DNA of 64,000 bases from Owenia fusiformis. Lineage: Eukaryota > Annelida > Polychaeta > Sabellida > Oweniidae. The stretch is taken from assembly GCA_903813345.2 (NCBI GenBank), contig CAIIXF020000009.1:11836030-11900029 (forward strand), given 5' to 3'. A program made the position numbers and the translations under genes. The notes beneath the pieces were generated by a model, which saw nothing but the letters and a program-made list of their open reading frames with translations, searched no databases and had not been told where the DNA came from. Shown here piece after piece: positions 43,940 to 55,790 of the stretch (the first letter of the stretch is position 1; each line of letters begins with the position of its first letter).

Positions 43940-44821
43940 TTGGAACCCAGAACAAAAATTGCTTACAAACATGCGTGGGATATGTTAGGACAGTTTTGTA
44001 TACATTATGGATTTCCATGTATCCTACCAGTACAATCTGATACATTATGTCTGTTTGTATCATACTTGAATAACAAAGGCTATAAGGGGTCTACAATTAC
44101 ATCATATTTATCGGCTATAGGCTACATGCACAAGATAAATGGTTTTGAAGATCCTCAGAAGTGTTTTTTGATTCAAAAATTATTGGTAGGGGCAACTAAA
44201 GATAAGAGTTCAGCAGATGCAAGACTACCCATTTCCCTTCCAATATTGCATAAACTGGTTGATGCATTATATAACATCACAGAGAATGGTAGTGAATTTT
44301 TACTATTCCGGGCAATGTTCTTATTGGCATTTCATGCCTTTTTGAGGGTAGGTGAGATAACAGTAAGGTCAAAGGAAGAAAGAATAAGAAATTTGATCTT
44401 GCAACGACAAGATGTAAAGGTAGTTAAGGAAGTCAATCGAGTCTTTGTAGAACTAACAATTAGACACTTTAAACATAACTCAAAAAATAGACCATTCTCA
44501 ATGACAATTAATGCAAAGGATGATGATAGGTATTGTCCAGTAAGTGCAGTGTCCTCTTATTGTAAACATAAGAAACACGAGCAAGGTCCAATGTTTATAT
44601 CAGCTGATAGGACAGCAGTTGGTAGGTCACATTTTGTAAGAGTTCTGAACAGAGCTTTGAAGTACATTGGCTTAGACTCAACCCAATTCAAGTCTCATTC
44701 GTTCCGCATTGGCGCTTGTACTCATGCAGCATCTCAGAACATTTCTGATGCTCGTATTAGAGATTTAGGTAGATGGAATAGTAATGCATTCAAAAAATAT
44801 ATACGCATTTCTTCAATGTAA
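43940..44821 (+). CDS. Tyrosine recombinase of the Ngaro-like element
   Basis: 293 codons; the frame is open upstream through the end of the RT frame to before 43820, and no ATG is near 43940, so it too may be made by frame change or reinitiation. The catalytic pattern is present: Arg in AFLRVGE, His and Arg in HSFRIGACTHAA, then LGRWNSNAFKKYI with Trp and the Tyr nucleophile. It would cut and join the circular cDNA into the host chromosome. Phage-integrase-like core-binding helices precede it (about residues 1-75). No disabling change was noticed. Confidence 0.88.
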   Translation: MEPRTKIAYKHAWDMLGQFCIHYGFPCILPVQSDTLCLFVSYLNNKGYKGSTITSYLSAIGYMHKINGFEDPQKCFLIQKLLVGATKDKSSADARLPISLPILHKLVDALYNITENGSEFLLFRAMFLLAFHAFLRVGEITVRSKEERIRNLILQRQDVKVVKEVNRVFVELTIRHFKHNSKNRPFSMTINAKDDDRYCPVSAVSSYCKHKKHEQGPMFISADRTAVGRSHFVRVLNRALKYIGLDSTQFKSHSFRIGACTHAASQNISDARIRDLGRWNSNAFKKYIRISSM

Positions 44822-45617
44822 GGGTGTAGAGAGTTAGAGTGATCAGTGAGCAAGTCTTCTAACTTCACATGATATATGATATCTTAAGTTAATGTTTCTG
44901 TTATCTCTGACTCAGAGCTGGGAAACCTCAAAAACACATTGGTCAATTTGTCTTCACAGGGGTGAGGACAATATATCCATTGAATTTGTCCCATTAGGGC
45001 TGTGAGCAATAAATAACTATTTGATTAATGTTTCACCTGTTTAACTGTTAAACAATGAAGGGTGTCAAAACACATTTATGTAGTTTTTTATAATGACATA
45101 AAACTCAGAATAAAATGTATGTACTGAACTGAAAAACATGTATTGTATAAATAATATATGGTGTATGCTTATTTATCTTCATAGTATAGGATATCAAGAA
45201 CGTTTGTATCTTAAATACCTGCATGTTATCATGTATCTTGTAAAATTGGTCTATCATTGGGGTATCATAGGGTTGTTTACCTCAATTGATGCATCACATA
45301 CTGTCAAATAATGAAGAATATACTTTGTAAAGGCAAGGGGTTGTCCTTTACTTCTTAGAGTCTTACATATATTATCAACAAAATTATAACCATTTATATA
45401 ATCTTATACTTAGTGTTATCTAACAAAGTAGTTTTTCATACCTGTTTATATTTGTGCTCTTGCATAATAGTAAGTGTTTATGATGTTATAGACATAGGGT
45501 TGTCTATGTCATCATATTCATTATCATTCATTTCTGTTGTTGCGGTTTATTATATTCTCTAGGGCATGACACATGTCTCGGGTAGGCACCTCCAGTGCCT
45601 ACCTGAGATATGTGCAT

Positions 45618-45814
45618 ATGGCCGTCATGCCATCTATTTTATGTAAAATAAAATTTTGAAGCTTTAAATAAAAGTTCACTGTGGCCGTCATGCCATCTAT
45701 TTTATGTAAAATTAATTTTGAAGCTTTAAATAAAAGTTCACGCCAGTGAACCTTAGCACCAACAGATATGATTTATCTTTTGTTTCATTCTATTATACTG
45801 GTGGTGAATATAAA
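45618..45814 (+). repeat. Split direct repeat B1 of the Ngaro-like element
   Basis: 197 bp, repeated as B2 at 46108-46304. It has an internal tandem doublet of about 60 bp starting gccgtcatgccatctatttt. Confidence 0.88.
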
Positions 45815-46015
45815 GGTATGTTATGGTTCTTGTCTGCAAGTATCATAACAGTTTTTATGTGAACCAATAGGATTCCTTGGACAATTGGGGTTGGAAGCTA
45901 TAGCTAGGAACTTTCCCTGGCACCTCACTTTGGACCAGTACATTAAAGACACAAGAGTACATTAAAGACACAAGTTCTGTTAGACAATTTTTCAAATAAA
46001 AAATTCAAAATTTAA
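45814..46015 (+). repeat. Split direct repeat A2 of the Ngaro-like element
   Basis: 202 bp identical by eye to A1 and directly abutting B1. Confidence 0.9.
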
Positions 46016-46107
46016 AACCCTCCTCCAACCCCTATCCAACATGCCACCTCTCATCACAAGTTGTAATGTAATGGCTCTGGTGCCATCTATTGTACTAGTG
46101 TGCCGTC

Positions 46108-46304
46108 ATGGCCGTCATGCCATCTATTTTATGTAAAATAAAATTTTGAAGCTTTAAATAAAAGTTCACTGTGGCCGTCATGCCATCTATTTTATGTAAA
46201 ATTAATTTTGAAGCTTTAAATAAAAGTTCACGCCAGTGAACCTTAGCACCAACAGATATGATTTATCTTTTGTTTCATTCTATTATACTGGTGGTGAATA
46301 TAAA
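46108..46304 (+). repeat. Split direct repeat B2 of the Ngaro-like element
   Basis: Second copy of B1; 92 bp separate it from A2. It marks the right end of the element. Confidence 0.88.
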
Positions 46305-48050
46305 TTATACTTTGTTATTTTAAAAGAAGAAATGCCATTTATAATGTAAATTGAATTAAACTGCATGTATGTGTCTAAGAAATTCATGCTAGTATTTTTA
46401 AAATTGTTTGTTATTAATCTAATTGTAATTTTTAACATTAGTGGTTGATAAGCCCAAGTGGGCTGGGTTGCTTTTTATTACTTTTCTTTTGTATTGTATT
46501 GTATTGCATTGTATTGAACCTACCACTGTAAATAACAATAAAACTAAACTAAACTAAACTAAACTAAATGAGAGACTAGGAAAAACACTTTAATCTAAAA
46601 AGCTGCAAAGAGTAATCATATACATATAAAAGTAACATTTTATATGTCATTTGAAGAATGTAATCCTATTTTCTTTACTTTATTGCTATATTTACTGTTG
46701 TTGGAAATTGTATATCGGATGTACGTTTGGCCCTAAAAGGGCATCAGTACTAATAAAATCCTATAATAATATATACTAGGTATCGCCTATAACAAAATCA
46801 TCACATGTTCCAACCGCCGAAAGTCGGACACGAGGCATTATCTAAAAAGGCCCAAGAACACGTTCCCATGAAAAGTCATTACATGTACAACATAGGCCAT
46901 GAGCATGCAATAGATGCATAGGCCTAGCTAGGGGCGATGGGGGGGATGTGCGATCGCTAATAACCATGCGATAAAGATAGAACCATGAGATAGAGGAAGA
47001 AAAGAGCACCCCAGACTGGAAGCTTGCTACCCCCTGCCTGCACAGTGTATATCAATTTACATTATCCGTTATTTCTAGCATTTAACTCGGGGTAGTTTTT
47101 TTCTGCCAGGGTAACTCTGTCTCATAATGTTTACTTACATGTTACGTACATGTATATATTGAAAATGATTGTTGGGGGGGGGGTAAAGCGTCTTTATCCT
47201 AAATTAGTCTTAATGATCCAAAATGTTGAAGAATCGGAATAAAAATATTAAAAACAAAGATATAGCTGTGGTCCTGTATGCGACCTTGCTTACAATCCCA
47301 AATAATTTCCTTCTGATTACACATCATATTTCTCAGCATGTTTTGACATTCTGATACCATATTTCTGTTTCACCTGAAACATCTCGGGGCTGAGAGGAAG
47401 TGAGATGTCATGGTTTATCCAGGATAATTTTGGATCGAGTCATGGGGTTTGATTCATGTTATTTCCCTATAGGCCATCGTCTGACTTTTTATTTGTAAGA
47501 ACGGAAATTTGGAATATCTCATTTAAAATGGCAACAAAGTAAAATCTTGGCACAGGGGCACAAATAAATTGTTAAAAACGTTTAAAACAAGGACAATCAT
47601 TAATCTTAAGCATTTGAATCTTGTAAACGGCCGTGAGATTATACTTTTTGGTTCCCATGATTTCAAATCTTTGATCAATTCAATATCTAGAAAAACAATA
47701 TTAATTGACATTAGACAAAGTCTAACAAATCATGAACGAATCAAACTAAAATTCCTTATAAAACCGGAATCAAATGTTTTAAATGAAATCCAAGTTATAC
47801 ATGGGTATTGTCAAACTTATCCCCGATTTAACAATGATGCAAAAATCCATCCTTTGATCATTAGTTTAATCACAAGTTCAGGTTATGTGGATTATAAAGT
47901 TAAAACTCTTAAAGAATAATCCCTTGTCATTGAAAATGATACCGAGACCCTCATACTTCTCCCGGGATACTTCTCTTGAAACCAGACTCGATATTTGGAA
48001 TACACTCTCTGTATAAAACACATTATTTAAACCCTCAAAATGAATATATT
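46305..48050. other. Intergenic; (aaact)n tail resembling a LINE/SINE 3' end
   Basis: 46490-46520 has gtattgtatt pentamers and 46541-46568 has five copies of aaact, preceded by aataaa. This resembles the end of a non-LTR element, but no coding part is present. The rest, including the ORF at 47569-47919 (no ATG, no domain), is not supported as a gene. Confidence 0.45.
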
Positions 48051-48227
48051 CAGGCCCGTAGCCCCCCCCCCCCGGCCAAAAAATCTTTCAAATCATGCAG
48101 TTTTCACCATTCTGAGCACTTTTTTAAGTGATTCTGGCTAATTTTGGACCAAAATTGTCACAAGTGAACCACTTCTGGAATTTTTCAAAAAGTGAATCCC
48201 CCTTGGCAACTCCTGGCTACAGGCCTG
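48051..48227. mobile_element. Small TIR element, CAGGCCCGTAGCC family
   Basis: 177 bp. The left end caggcccgtagcc pairs with ggctacaggcctg on the right. A C-run follows the left end. It is collinear with 36394-36594. Non-coding. Confidence 0.7.
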
Positions 48228-48433
48228 ATACTCTTTGGTGTAAAATAAAGGTAATTTTGCTTAGCGCCTGTTTCGAGATTCGCAAAATTAAACCCTGATT
48301 CAATCCATTCCTAGCAGAACACCAAACGCTGAAAAAGGACACATCGTGAAAGGAAACAAAAATATTATTTTCAAAGTTCCGAAACAAACATGTCTTATTG
48401 TAGTTTATGGCTATATCAATTGAATACATGTTA

Positions 48434-49349
48434 CAGGGACGTAGCCAGCCTTCAGTCAGGGTGGTGCGATCGTCAAAAAATCGGTTTTCAGTCGGGGGGA
48501 TGCGATTGTGGCATATAAACAAGCCAAACATTAAGATTTATCTTGATTTTTTCAAAAATTGATGCAAATTCCTTCAAAATTGACCTAGAAGTTTCAAATG
48601 AAAGCCATTCAAAGCTCCTTTCTTCTTCCTTCTCTATTGGTTAAGCGGGGGGGGGGGGGGTGCGATCATTCACGAATCGCACCCCCCCTGGTTACGCCTA
48701 TGTGTTAAAACTTTACACAATATCAATATTTAAAACTGTATCTTGTAAGTGGCTTATTAAGCATCAGATCAATCACTAAGAACCCCTCTTATCTGCCGTT
48801 TGCGTTTGGAAGGATAAAGACAAAGGGGACGCGGCTACATGTATATCGCGATAACGTGAAATCTTTATGACATATCCCTTCACCAGGGCCTACATACCAA
48901 TATTCTTAACACCACTTATTAAAGGATGCATGCATCAAGGGGTAGACATCATTCGAAAGACATAAACATGACCGGGTCGGTCAGGGGAAGGTTTGCATAC
49001 GATGCAATTTGTACATGCAAGCTCATTTTTCACATATAAATTAATAAAGTCGATTCCTTGGGAATACGTTATTGGGTTTATAAGCGTAACGAGGAGAAGC
49101 GATGGGTTCGCACCCCCTCCTACAAGCAATAAAAGGTACCATAAGGTAGAGGAAGAAAGGAGCATTAAATTGATTTTTTGTTTGAAGCTTCTAGCTCAGG
49201 TTTGAAGGAAGTTGCATCATTTTCGTAAAAATTCAAAACAAATATTTTTTGCCTCATTTATGTCACGATCGCACCCCCCGACTGAAAACCTAAAATAGTT
49301 TGGTGATTGCATCACCCCTCCCCCCGACTGAAAGCTGGCTACGGCCCTG
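48434..49349. mobile_element. 916-bp TIR element, CAGGG(A/C)CGTAGCCAGC ends
   Basis: The left end cagggacgtagccagccttc pairs with the inverse of cagggccgtagccagctttc on the right. Several ggggggtgcgat / atcgcacccccc words lie inside (48490, 48655, 48680, 49265). No target duplication is evident and no transposase is encoded. It is related by its ends to the elements at 18808 and 48051. Confidence 0.7.
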
Positions 49350-52190
49350 GGGTTTTATCGAAAACTATATCGTCAACATTTTATCATTATGCGGAAAGTC
49401 CAATATGAAATCTTAAATGGTAAATATGTTGCATTTATGGAGCGAATTCCACTGTAAACTATAATGTGAATGTTTGATATGAATTCTTCCGTACAACCAT
49501 CAATATCCATTCTTTTGAAATAAGATGTTACAACAAAGGGAATATTGAAAACTACAGTGGTAAGAGCATCTTTCTGACTGCTAATTATGTGTATCAACAT
49601 TTTGATTGCACCTCAGCTGGAGATTAAATCTTATAATAATTTGATCAAAGGGATTGTAATTTTCCCCAATTCGCTTATCTATGTTACAATCTGTATACTT
49701 GTTATATTGTGAGCGGTATGTGTTGATAAACCAAAAAGATATGTTTTTTGGATATCAACATTTAGAAAAAAGTGTAAGATACCATTCTATATGTTTATCT
49801 TAGTGTTTAGCATAGGTAAGAATGGGGGATGGGCTGACGGGGGTCCGTCTTTGAATAATTCCAAGGGGTTCATATATTATCACAATTTTGCTACAGAATC
49901 ACATGGAAAGGGCATGATTTGAAAGATTATTTGGCCAAGGCGTCCGCTATTAACATGAGTATGAATTTTATAAAAAAAATTACTTGAATCAAAATCGAAG
50001 AATTCCTTGCCCCGTGTGTTCACCATTCACCCCGGGGGTTCACACTCGGCTCAGGTGGGGTACCTTTTTTACATTTGGTATGTCAAGCCAATGGACCCAC
50101 ATTTTAAGACAGATTTTTCCATTTTCTGGTATAAGAATCGGTGTGGAAAATATGTTACCCCTCAATTGTGGTACGGCATTGGTCCCGGGGCATTGGTCTA
50201 GTTGTTACACATATCCTTCATTTGAGGTTGTTTATGATCATTTTACTCAAAGATCTGCCTTCTTCTCGGGGCATTCGATATTTCGAATGGCCTTGGTCTT
50301 ATATTCTGGATATTTGGTACCCGGGGGTATGGCATTGGTTCTATATTTGGACGTTTGACATGGCATTGGTCTTGTGTTTGGACATTTGATATGGCTTTTT
50401 GGGGTTTATTTTAGTTTGTATGAGAACACATTTAATGCCACCCCCCCCCCAAATTACAAATCTACATCTATTCTCTCTATCCCAAAGGTGGATCGGAAGC
50501 ATGAAAAACAGATGCAGACTCGGGACAGTTGCAAGGGGGGCTATAATGGAGAAATTCGTTTTGATTTTGAGTCTAACTGAAATATTTTGTCACAAATATT
50601 AATTAAATACGCAAATAGCCTGTTTTATTAAATGAGACTAGGGCAAAAAATATATTCATTAAATCTAAAGCCTAGACGATATCTTCTGTAATCAAGGTGG
50701 TTTTGGTACACTTCCGCAATTATAAAAACAAAAACATAGACTAAGTTATTAATCTTTTGTTATCATATCAGATTAAGTCAGTTTTGTCTCCGATTGTTAT
50801 GCAGGTGTGTGTATCGACTCCAGTGAACAACATTAAGTGAATCAATCCTTGAAATTCCCAAATTCATTCCAAATTCTGGCCGTTAACCCCCCCCCATGTC
50901 TCTTAATTACATTTATTTTGCAAATGATATATAAATTATAGATTAAAATATTTCATTTTCGAATTGCACAAAGGGCAACATGTGAAGATAAAACCGCGAT
51001 CCTAAAGCTACTTGCGGTTTATGGTCCCCAATATCATTATTATATTAATACCAATACAATGTACCTCTATGAATATCATAAATTCACTCCTTTTTAATAT
51101 CAATAGTCAAACAAATTAAGTAGTATGCTACAGTTGGTTATCAATCGGAGTTCACGACCTATTGATTACTCTTTAATACAAAATTTAACCATTTTAGAAT
51201 GGGTAACTCACACCCCCCCGTCCATGTCCATGAAGTGCGTAGACTGACATAATAGTGCCATTTATTAATTAAACATCACTGATTTATGTTGAGACATTCA
51301 GTGCGATTATTTCATTTCTTTGTCCAAAAAGTTAAAGCACCAATTAAATACATATTTTTATCACACAAAAGGGGCAGAATACTTGACCTTGAATCAATTC
51401 ATATCCCGATAATTCTTTACAAGGGAATGTTTCTTATTAAAACATAAGCAGCGCCTAGGCGTCGATTGGGGGGAGGGGGTCAATCCGGTGTTCTCGGGCT
51501 ATGTACAGCCAAGTATCCTGTTTATGTGAAAAACCTACGTTCCCGAATCACAATCAGACAATTAATTAGTATATTTGCTGTGTCTAGCAATTGATCATAG
51601 AATTAGATGTTGCGAAAACTATGGGAACTTGTACTGTACCTGTCTGTTTATGGATAGGCTGGGAAAGAACAGCAGAGAGAATAGTACATTTGATTGAATA
51701 TGCTTGTTTTGCCCAATTGTGTATTAAAATGCCCCTCATTTATCATATGTATGGTCACAAGTTAAGTCGGCGATAATTTGTATTGACTAACTTGAAACAA
51801 ATTACTCCGAAATCCAAATACTCATCGAAAAGTAAGGTTATCTTTATATTAAGCTAATACAAAATAAATATATAAATAGGCCTGATGTATCAGTGTTTTC
51901 AAAGTTTATTGCACGTTTTATCCTTGAAACGCCTTTCTTTTTCTTATCATGATATGTATTTCCTTCACTTAGGATCAATGTCCAAAATGTTTAAATAAGT
52001 CAATGTGTCAGCGTACATACAAAATAGTCTGTTTAATATTTGCTACATGTACTTGTTCCAAACAGTCTGCGAAAGAATGATTAAAAAATATATCAATTAA
52101 AAGTATCAGAGAAAATACTTGCAATCGTTAAAATACTGTATGTATTGCTATTGGTAATTAGGTTAGTTGTTTACACATAATTATGTTGTT
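49350..52190. other. Intergenic; one degenerate repeat at 49984-50410
   Basis: 50160-50400 holds repeated 'ggcattggtc..atttgga' words on the plus strand, giving overlapping Trp/Phe-rich ORFs in three frames; this is a repeat signature and not a gene. The rest is AT-rich without recognised features. Confidence 0.45.
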
Positions 52191-52194
52191 CAGT

Positions 52195-52430
52195 GTGCCA
52201 AGAGCGTGTCAAGAGATTCCATTAATTGTCACAGGGCGTGCAAAGACTTTTTGACATGGTCTTTACACGTCTTTGCACTGCGTGTGCCAAGAAGTGCAAA
52301 GAGGTGTAAAGAGTTGAATTCATCGCGTGTCAAGAGGTGTAAATAATTGGCACGTCTAGAAACCCGGCGTGTAAAGACCAGTTTCTAGACGTGTCAAGAG
52401 TTGGAATCCCATATTTCACGCAGTGGTTGA
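52195..52430. repeat. Array of 'gtgtcaagag' / 'gtgcaaagac' words
   Basis: At least ten 10-base words alternate in direct and inverted orientation, with the ends ttctagacgtgtcaagagtt and cacgcagtgg. The same words occur at 35808-35960, in inverted overall order. Probably a foldback-type element; non-coding. Confidence 0.6.
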
Positions 52431-52487
52431 CACAGTAAATGACCACTGATATTGTGTTAGTCCATGCACAAAGCGTATTCTGCTAAG

Positions 52488-52930
52488 GCCATAAGAAGTA
52501 GATTCTTTGTTTTGCGTCCCCTTGCTTGCATGATTTTGAGTAAATCAGAAAAAACAAACCGACATTCACATGGAATTCACAAGGCTCTGAAAGTACCATC
52601 AAACTTCGTTCAATCAGAATCATATGAAATGGCGGATAATTTGACATGCGCCAAAATTGACAGTGTTATTGATTACTTGACATACATTGTGTATTTTCTA
52701 ATTTTTTACCCTTGAATAATAGCTATGTGTAAATATATTGTATAAAATGTATAGATATGTGTTCGTGATCACTGCAAATTGGTATGTCATTCCTTTTTAT
52801 GCCCATAAAATGTATTCATTTCTCAACAAACAAGTTTGTGTTTTTTCTTGAGTTTGTATTTGTTTTCCTTTTACCCTTGTATGATTTGGATTTTGCCAGG
52901 ACGCAAAACAAAGAATCTACTTCTTATGGC
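52488..52930. mobile_element. 443-bp MITE with perfect 32-bp terminal inverted repeats
   Basis: 52488-52519 (gccataagaagtagattctt at its start) is exactly inverted at 52899-52930. No transposase; the 83-codon ORF that begins just outside the left end is not convincing. I could not define a target duplication. Confidence 0.85.
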
Positions 52931-53474
52931 ATAATACACATTTCCTAACACCCCCCACTTTCATAGTGAAGTGGCTAATTGGTTTATGTTTACGTTTTAA
53001 TGTGTTTTGTGTTCCTTGTTACAGCAAGGGGGGCCAGTAAAGTAGACTAACATGTTTGCATGGCAAATTTTGATCGAATATGTGAGACACTTTAAAAGTA
53101 TACTCATCAAACCGTCTCAATCAATCTCCATAGTGTCCGGGGTTTCTTCACCATGAATATAACAAAAAATGCGTGTGAATGAGCTTGCCTCACCAGTGTT
53201 GCCAGATAGACAGATTTTTCAAGATTAGGTGGGCATGGACTTGTGGGTTTTTCGATATAATGTGAAACCAGATGATGCGATGGTAAGACTACGACACTGC
53301 TTTTTAAAACAATTTATACAACTCGCGATAGACGTCCCATAAGAGAGGACTGCTACAAATGAGGAACCTTCTATTGATCATGCTTACTCTTTACCCTCAG
53401 CAGGTAGTTGGGTATCTATGGGACTTGTTTTTTCAACGTGAATTACAACGATACTCGAATAGTATGACTTAAAC
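52931..53474. other. Intergenic, nothing recognised
   Basis: AT-rich spacer between the 443-bp MITE and the R2 repeat copy; no supported gene or repeat. Confidence 0.35.
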
Positions 53475-54525
53475 ATGTTAAAGCTCCCATATAAATTTTA
53501 AATCACTTTGGCTTATATTGTAGTCTTACCCGATGTTATCAAAGTATGATATGTGAACTTTTTTTAATTTCAAAATGGTTTTTGAAGGACCTTTTGTTCG
53601 AAAAATCGTGAATTTGTTTAAAACTAACGTTTAGAGGTTACACGTATCTTCCAATAAGCGATAATTCATACCATGTTTATTTGCCGAAAAATTAAGAAAA
53701 TCGGTTCATAAATAAGCGAGAAATGAACTCATCAATGCATGGAAATGGTTCAGAGAAAAATGCATTTCAAAATTTTAGTTCTCATAGAAACAAATGGTAC
53801 AATAATATCTAAAACATAATATATTCTTCCTTTTAGCCTTTTTATTTTTTCGTGAAGCCACTCAGTAAAATTACGATTTCTCTGCAACATGATTTCCAAT
53901 CAAGATCATTCAAGTATCTATGTGTTTATGACACGTTTGGGCGTCCGGGAATTACAACGTCTTCCTTAAGTTTGCACCCATAGTGGGTAGACGTTGTACA
54001 GGATGCCCAAACGTGTCAGGAACACATAGATACTGATGTTGATTGGACATCAAGGTACAGAGAAATCGTAATTTTACTGAGTGGCTTCACGAAAAAATAA
54101 GCAGCACCTTAGGCCACCCTTAAACCTGGTTAGACAATTTTGGTTTATTTTTGAAGTTTTATTTAGCATATTTAGAAAAGATTGACATAGAAAAAAGAGT
54201 GAATGAGCCATAATGGCATCACTTAGGTTGCAAAATATTTTTAAATGCCAAAACATTGAAGTGGCAAATTAAATATGGCCTTTTATCATTGAAATTGTGG
54301 CCCTTTGTTCAATCTTTGCATTAGTGCTAAAAATATCATATTTTTGAAATATATGGAGAACTTTTTTATGATTAAAAAATTTCAACTTTTTTAAAAAATG
54401 GCGGGAAATTTGAATATTTGAGAAAAGAAATTCCCAAATTTTTCTTTCAAAAATCACTAAAATAACTTTTTAGTCATGACAAATCGTAATCGAATGGTAA
54501 AAAACACATTTTTAAACGGGCACTT
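53475..54525. repeat. Dispersed repeat 'R2', copy interrupted by a foldback element
   Basis: Inverse of 14562-15395. The match is broken between ...attcttccttttag and aacctggttagac... by about 285 bp of foreign sequence (53836-54120). Confidence 0.7.
53836..54120. mobile_element. Foldback MITE inserted in R2
   Basis: It contains 43-base arms (53842-53884 and 54057-54099; start tttattttttcgtgaagcca) and continues as a looser palindrome through gacacgtttgggcgtcc / ggatgcccaaacgtgtc. The uninterrupted copy at 14.6-15.4 kb shows the empty site. Confidence 0.78.
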
Positions 54526-55790
54526 TTTTCTACAATTCAGATTTTCTTAAAAAAATCAAAGTGAAAGATACAAAAATGTGAAAATTAGAATGATTAACCT
54601 TTTAGTTATTTCTCAAAAATATTTTAATTTAACATTGTTCTCAATTGGAAAATCTAGAATACCAGTGTTTGAAATAACTTTAAATATCATGAATCAGTAA
54701 AAAATATTAATAGACTAATATAATATTGCCAAAAATGTCTAGATAGATCAACATGAGTGTGGCATATAAAAAGAGATCAAAAAATATATTTTGGACGGTT
54801 AAAAAATGGAAAATAAATTCTGTCGGGTTTCTAACCCAATCTCTCGTTTTTTTTAATACTACAAGTGATCAAAAAATACTTTGTGGAATGTAAATTTTGC
54901 TTAGGGGGAGATGGGAGATCAACAGAAAAGAAATTCCACATTTTGAAGATTGCCAATCCAATCCATCTCCTACATGAATCCAATCAACTCGATCCAATCA
55001 ATATTTAAGCTTAATCCAATTTAAAATATTCTATTTCTATTGAAAAAAAAACATATTCTTGCATTTCTCGCATCGTTATTCGAACCACATTGAACAAACA
55101 AAATATCTACGGTCATAATGAATTCATTTACCTTCATTTCCATTTTGAAATACTTTTGCCTCTCAAGTCTATAGAAACGGTTAAACGCTGAAGAACAAGC
55201 TACACTAATTTGCAACGGATCCACTTCAACCAAGTGTTATAAATGCCGACGATACAAACAACGCCAAATAAAAAATATACTAATAACCTCATTTCAGCGG
55301 GAAATATCGGGAACTATTGGACCAAGGACCAAGGTATAATGGCCACCTTATACCCAGGGCTGAAATAGCAAGAACGGGCTGTTACTGAACGATATCTCAT
55401 TTTCTGGGGATGATTACCGGGCTGAAATATCAATTTTAGCAAAAGTCTATATGATACACGTAATAAAGTATAAGTAGCTATATAATATAGTCATTGAGCC
55501 TGGCCATAGGAAAACAGGTCTTATCACCAAAATTGAAATTGTGCTACAGAGCCAAAAATGTTCCCAAGATTTAGAGGAAAATTTGCTAAATTCAAATCCG
55601 ACTTATTGGTTTATATATGCAAGGAAAAATTGTTAAGACACAAGCCATGGCTCATTTGAAAGGTCACTTTGTGCTTTTTAAGATAAACAAAAATCAGAAT
55701 AATGAAAAAATCTGTGATAAAACCCTTTTTCCTGTGGCCCGGCTCAATTAGGATTAATTATTCCATCGGGCTTTTTGTTTTATGGTCAGC
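54526..55790. other. Intergenic and 3' flank of the SLC22-like gene
   Basis: AT-rich; no supported gene or repeat. It should include the 3' UTR of the transporter just below 55791. Confidence 0.4.

Larger units (their letters stand above)
39771..46304 (+). mobile_element. Ngaro-like tyrosine-recombinase retrotransposon, structurally complete, about 6.5 kb
   Basis: The termini are split direct repeats in the order A1 (39771-39972), ORFs, B1 (45618-45814), A2 (45814-46015), B2 (46108-46304). A1 and A2 are 202 bp and identical by eye; B1 and B2 are 197 bp and identical by eye. This arrangement, with no integrase, is diagnostic of Ngaro-type elements in the DIRS group, which integrate by a tyrosine recombinase through a circular intermediate and leave no target duplication. 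ORF order is SGNH hydrolase, Gag with zinc-knuckle extension, RT/RNase H, tyrosine recombinase. Identical repeats suggest recent insertion, but the RT has a changed catalytic residue and Gag needs a frame change. Confidence 0.92.

Noticed and set aside
39771-46015. A1/A2 as long terminal repeats of an LTR retrotransposon
   Set aside because: A2 is internal to the right end and is followed by B2; there is no integrase or protease, and a tyrosine recombinase is present, which fits Ngaro-type split repeats.
47569-47919. 116-codon plus-strand ORF
   Set aside because: It begins without ATG, has no recognisable domain, and lies in AT-rich DNA where such frames occur by chance.
49984-50602. Overlapping plus-strand ORFs of 64-124 codons
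   Set aside because: Three frames are open at once over a repeated word array, which is a repeat signature and not a gene.
52464-52715. 83-codon plus-strand ORF
   Set aside because: It straddles the end of a TIR element and has no domain.
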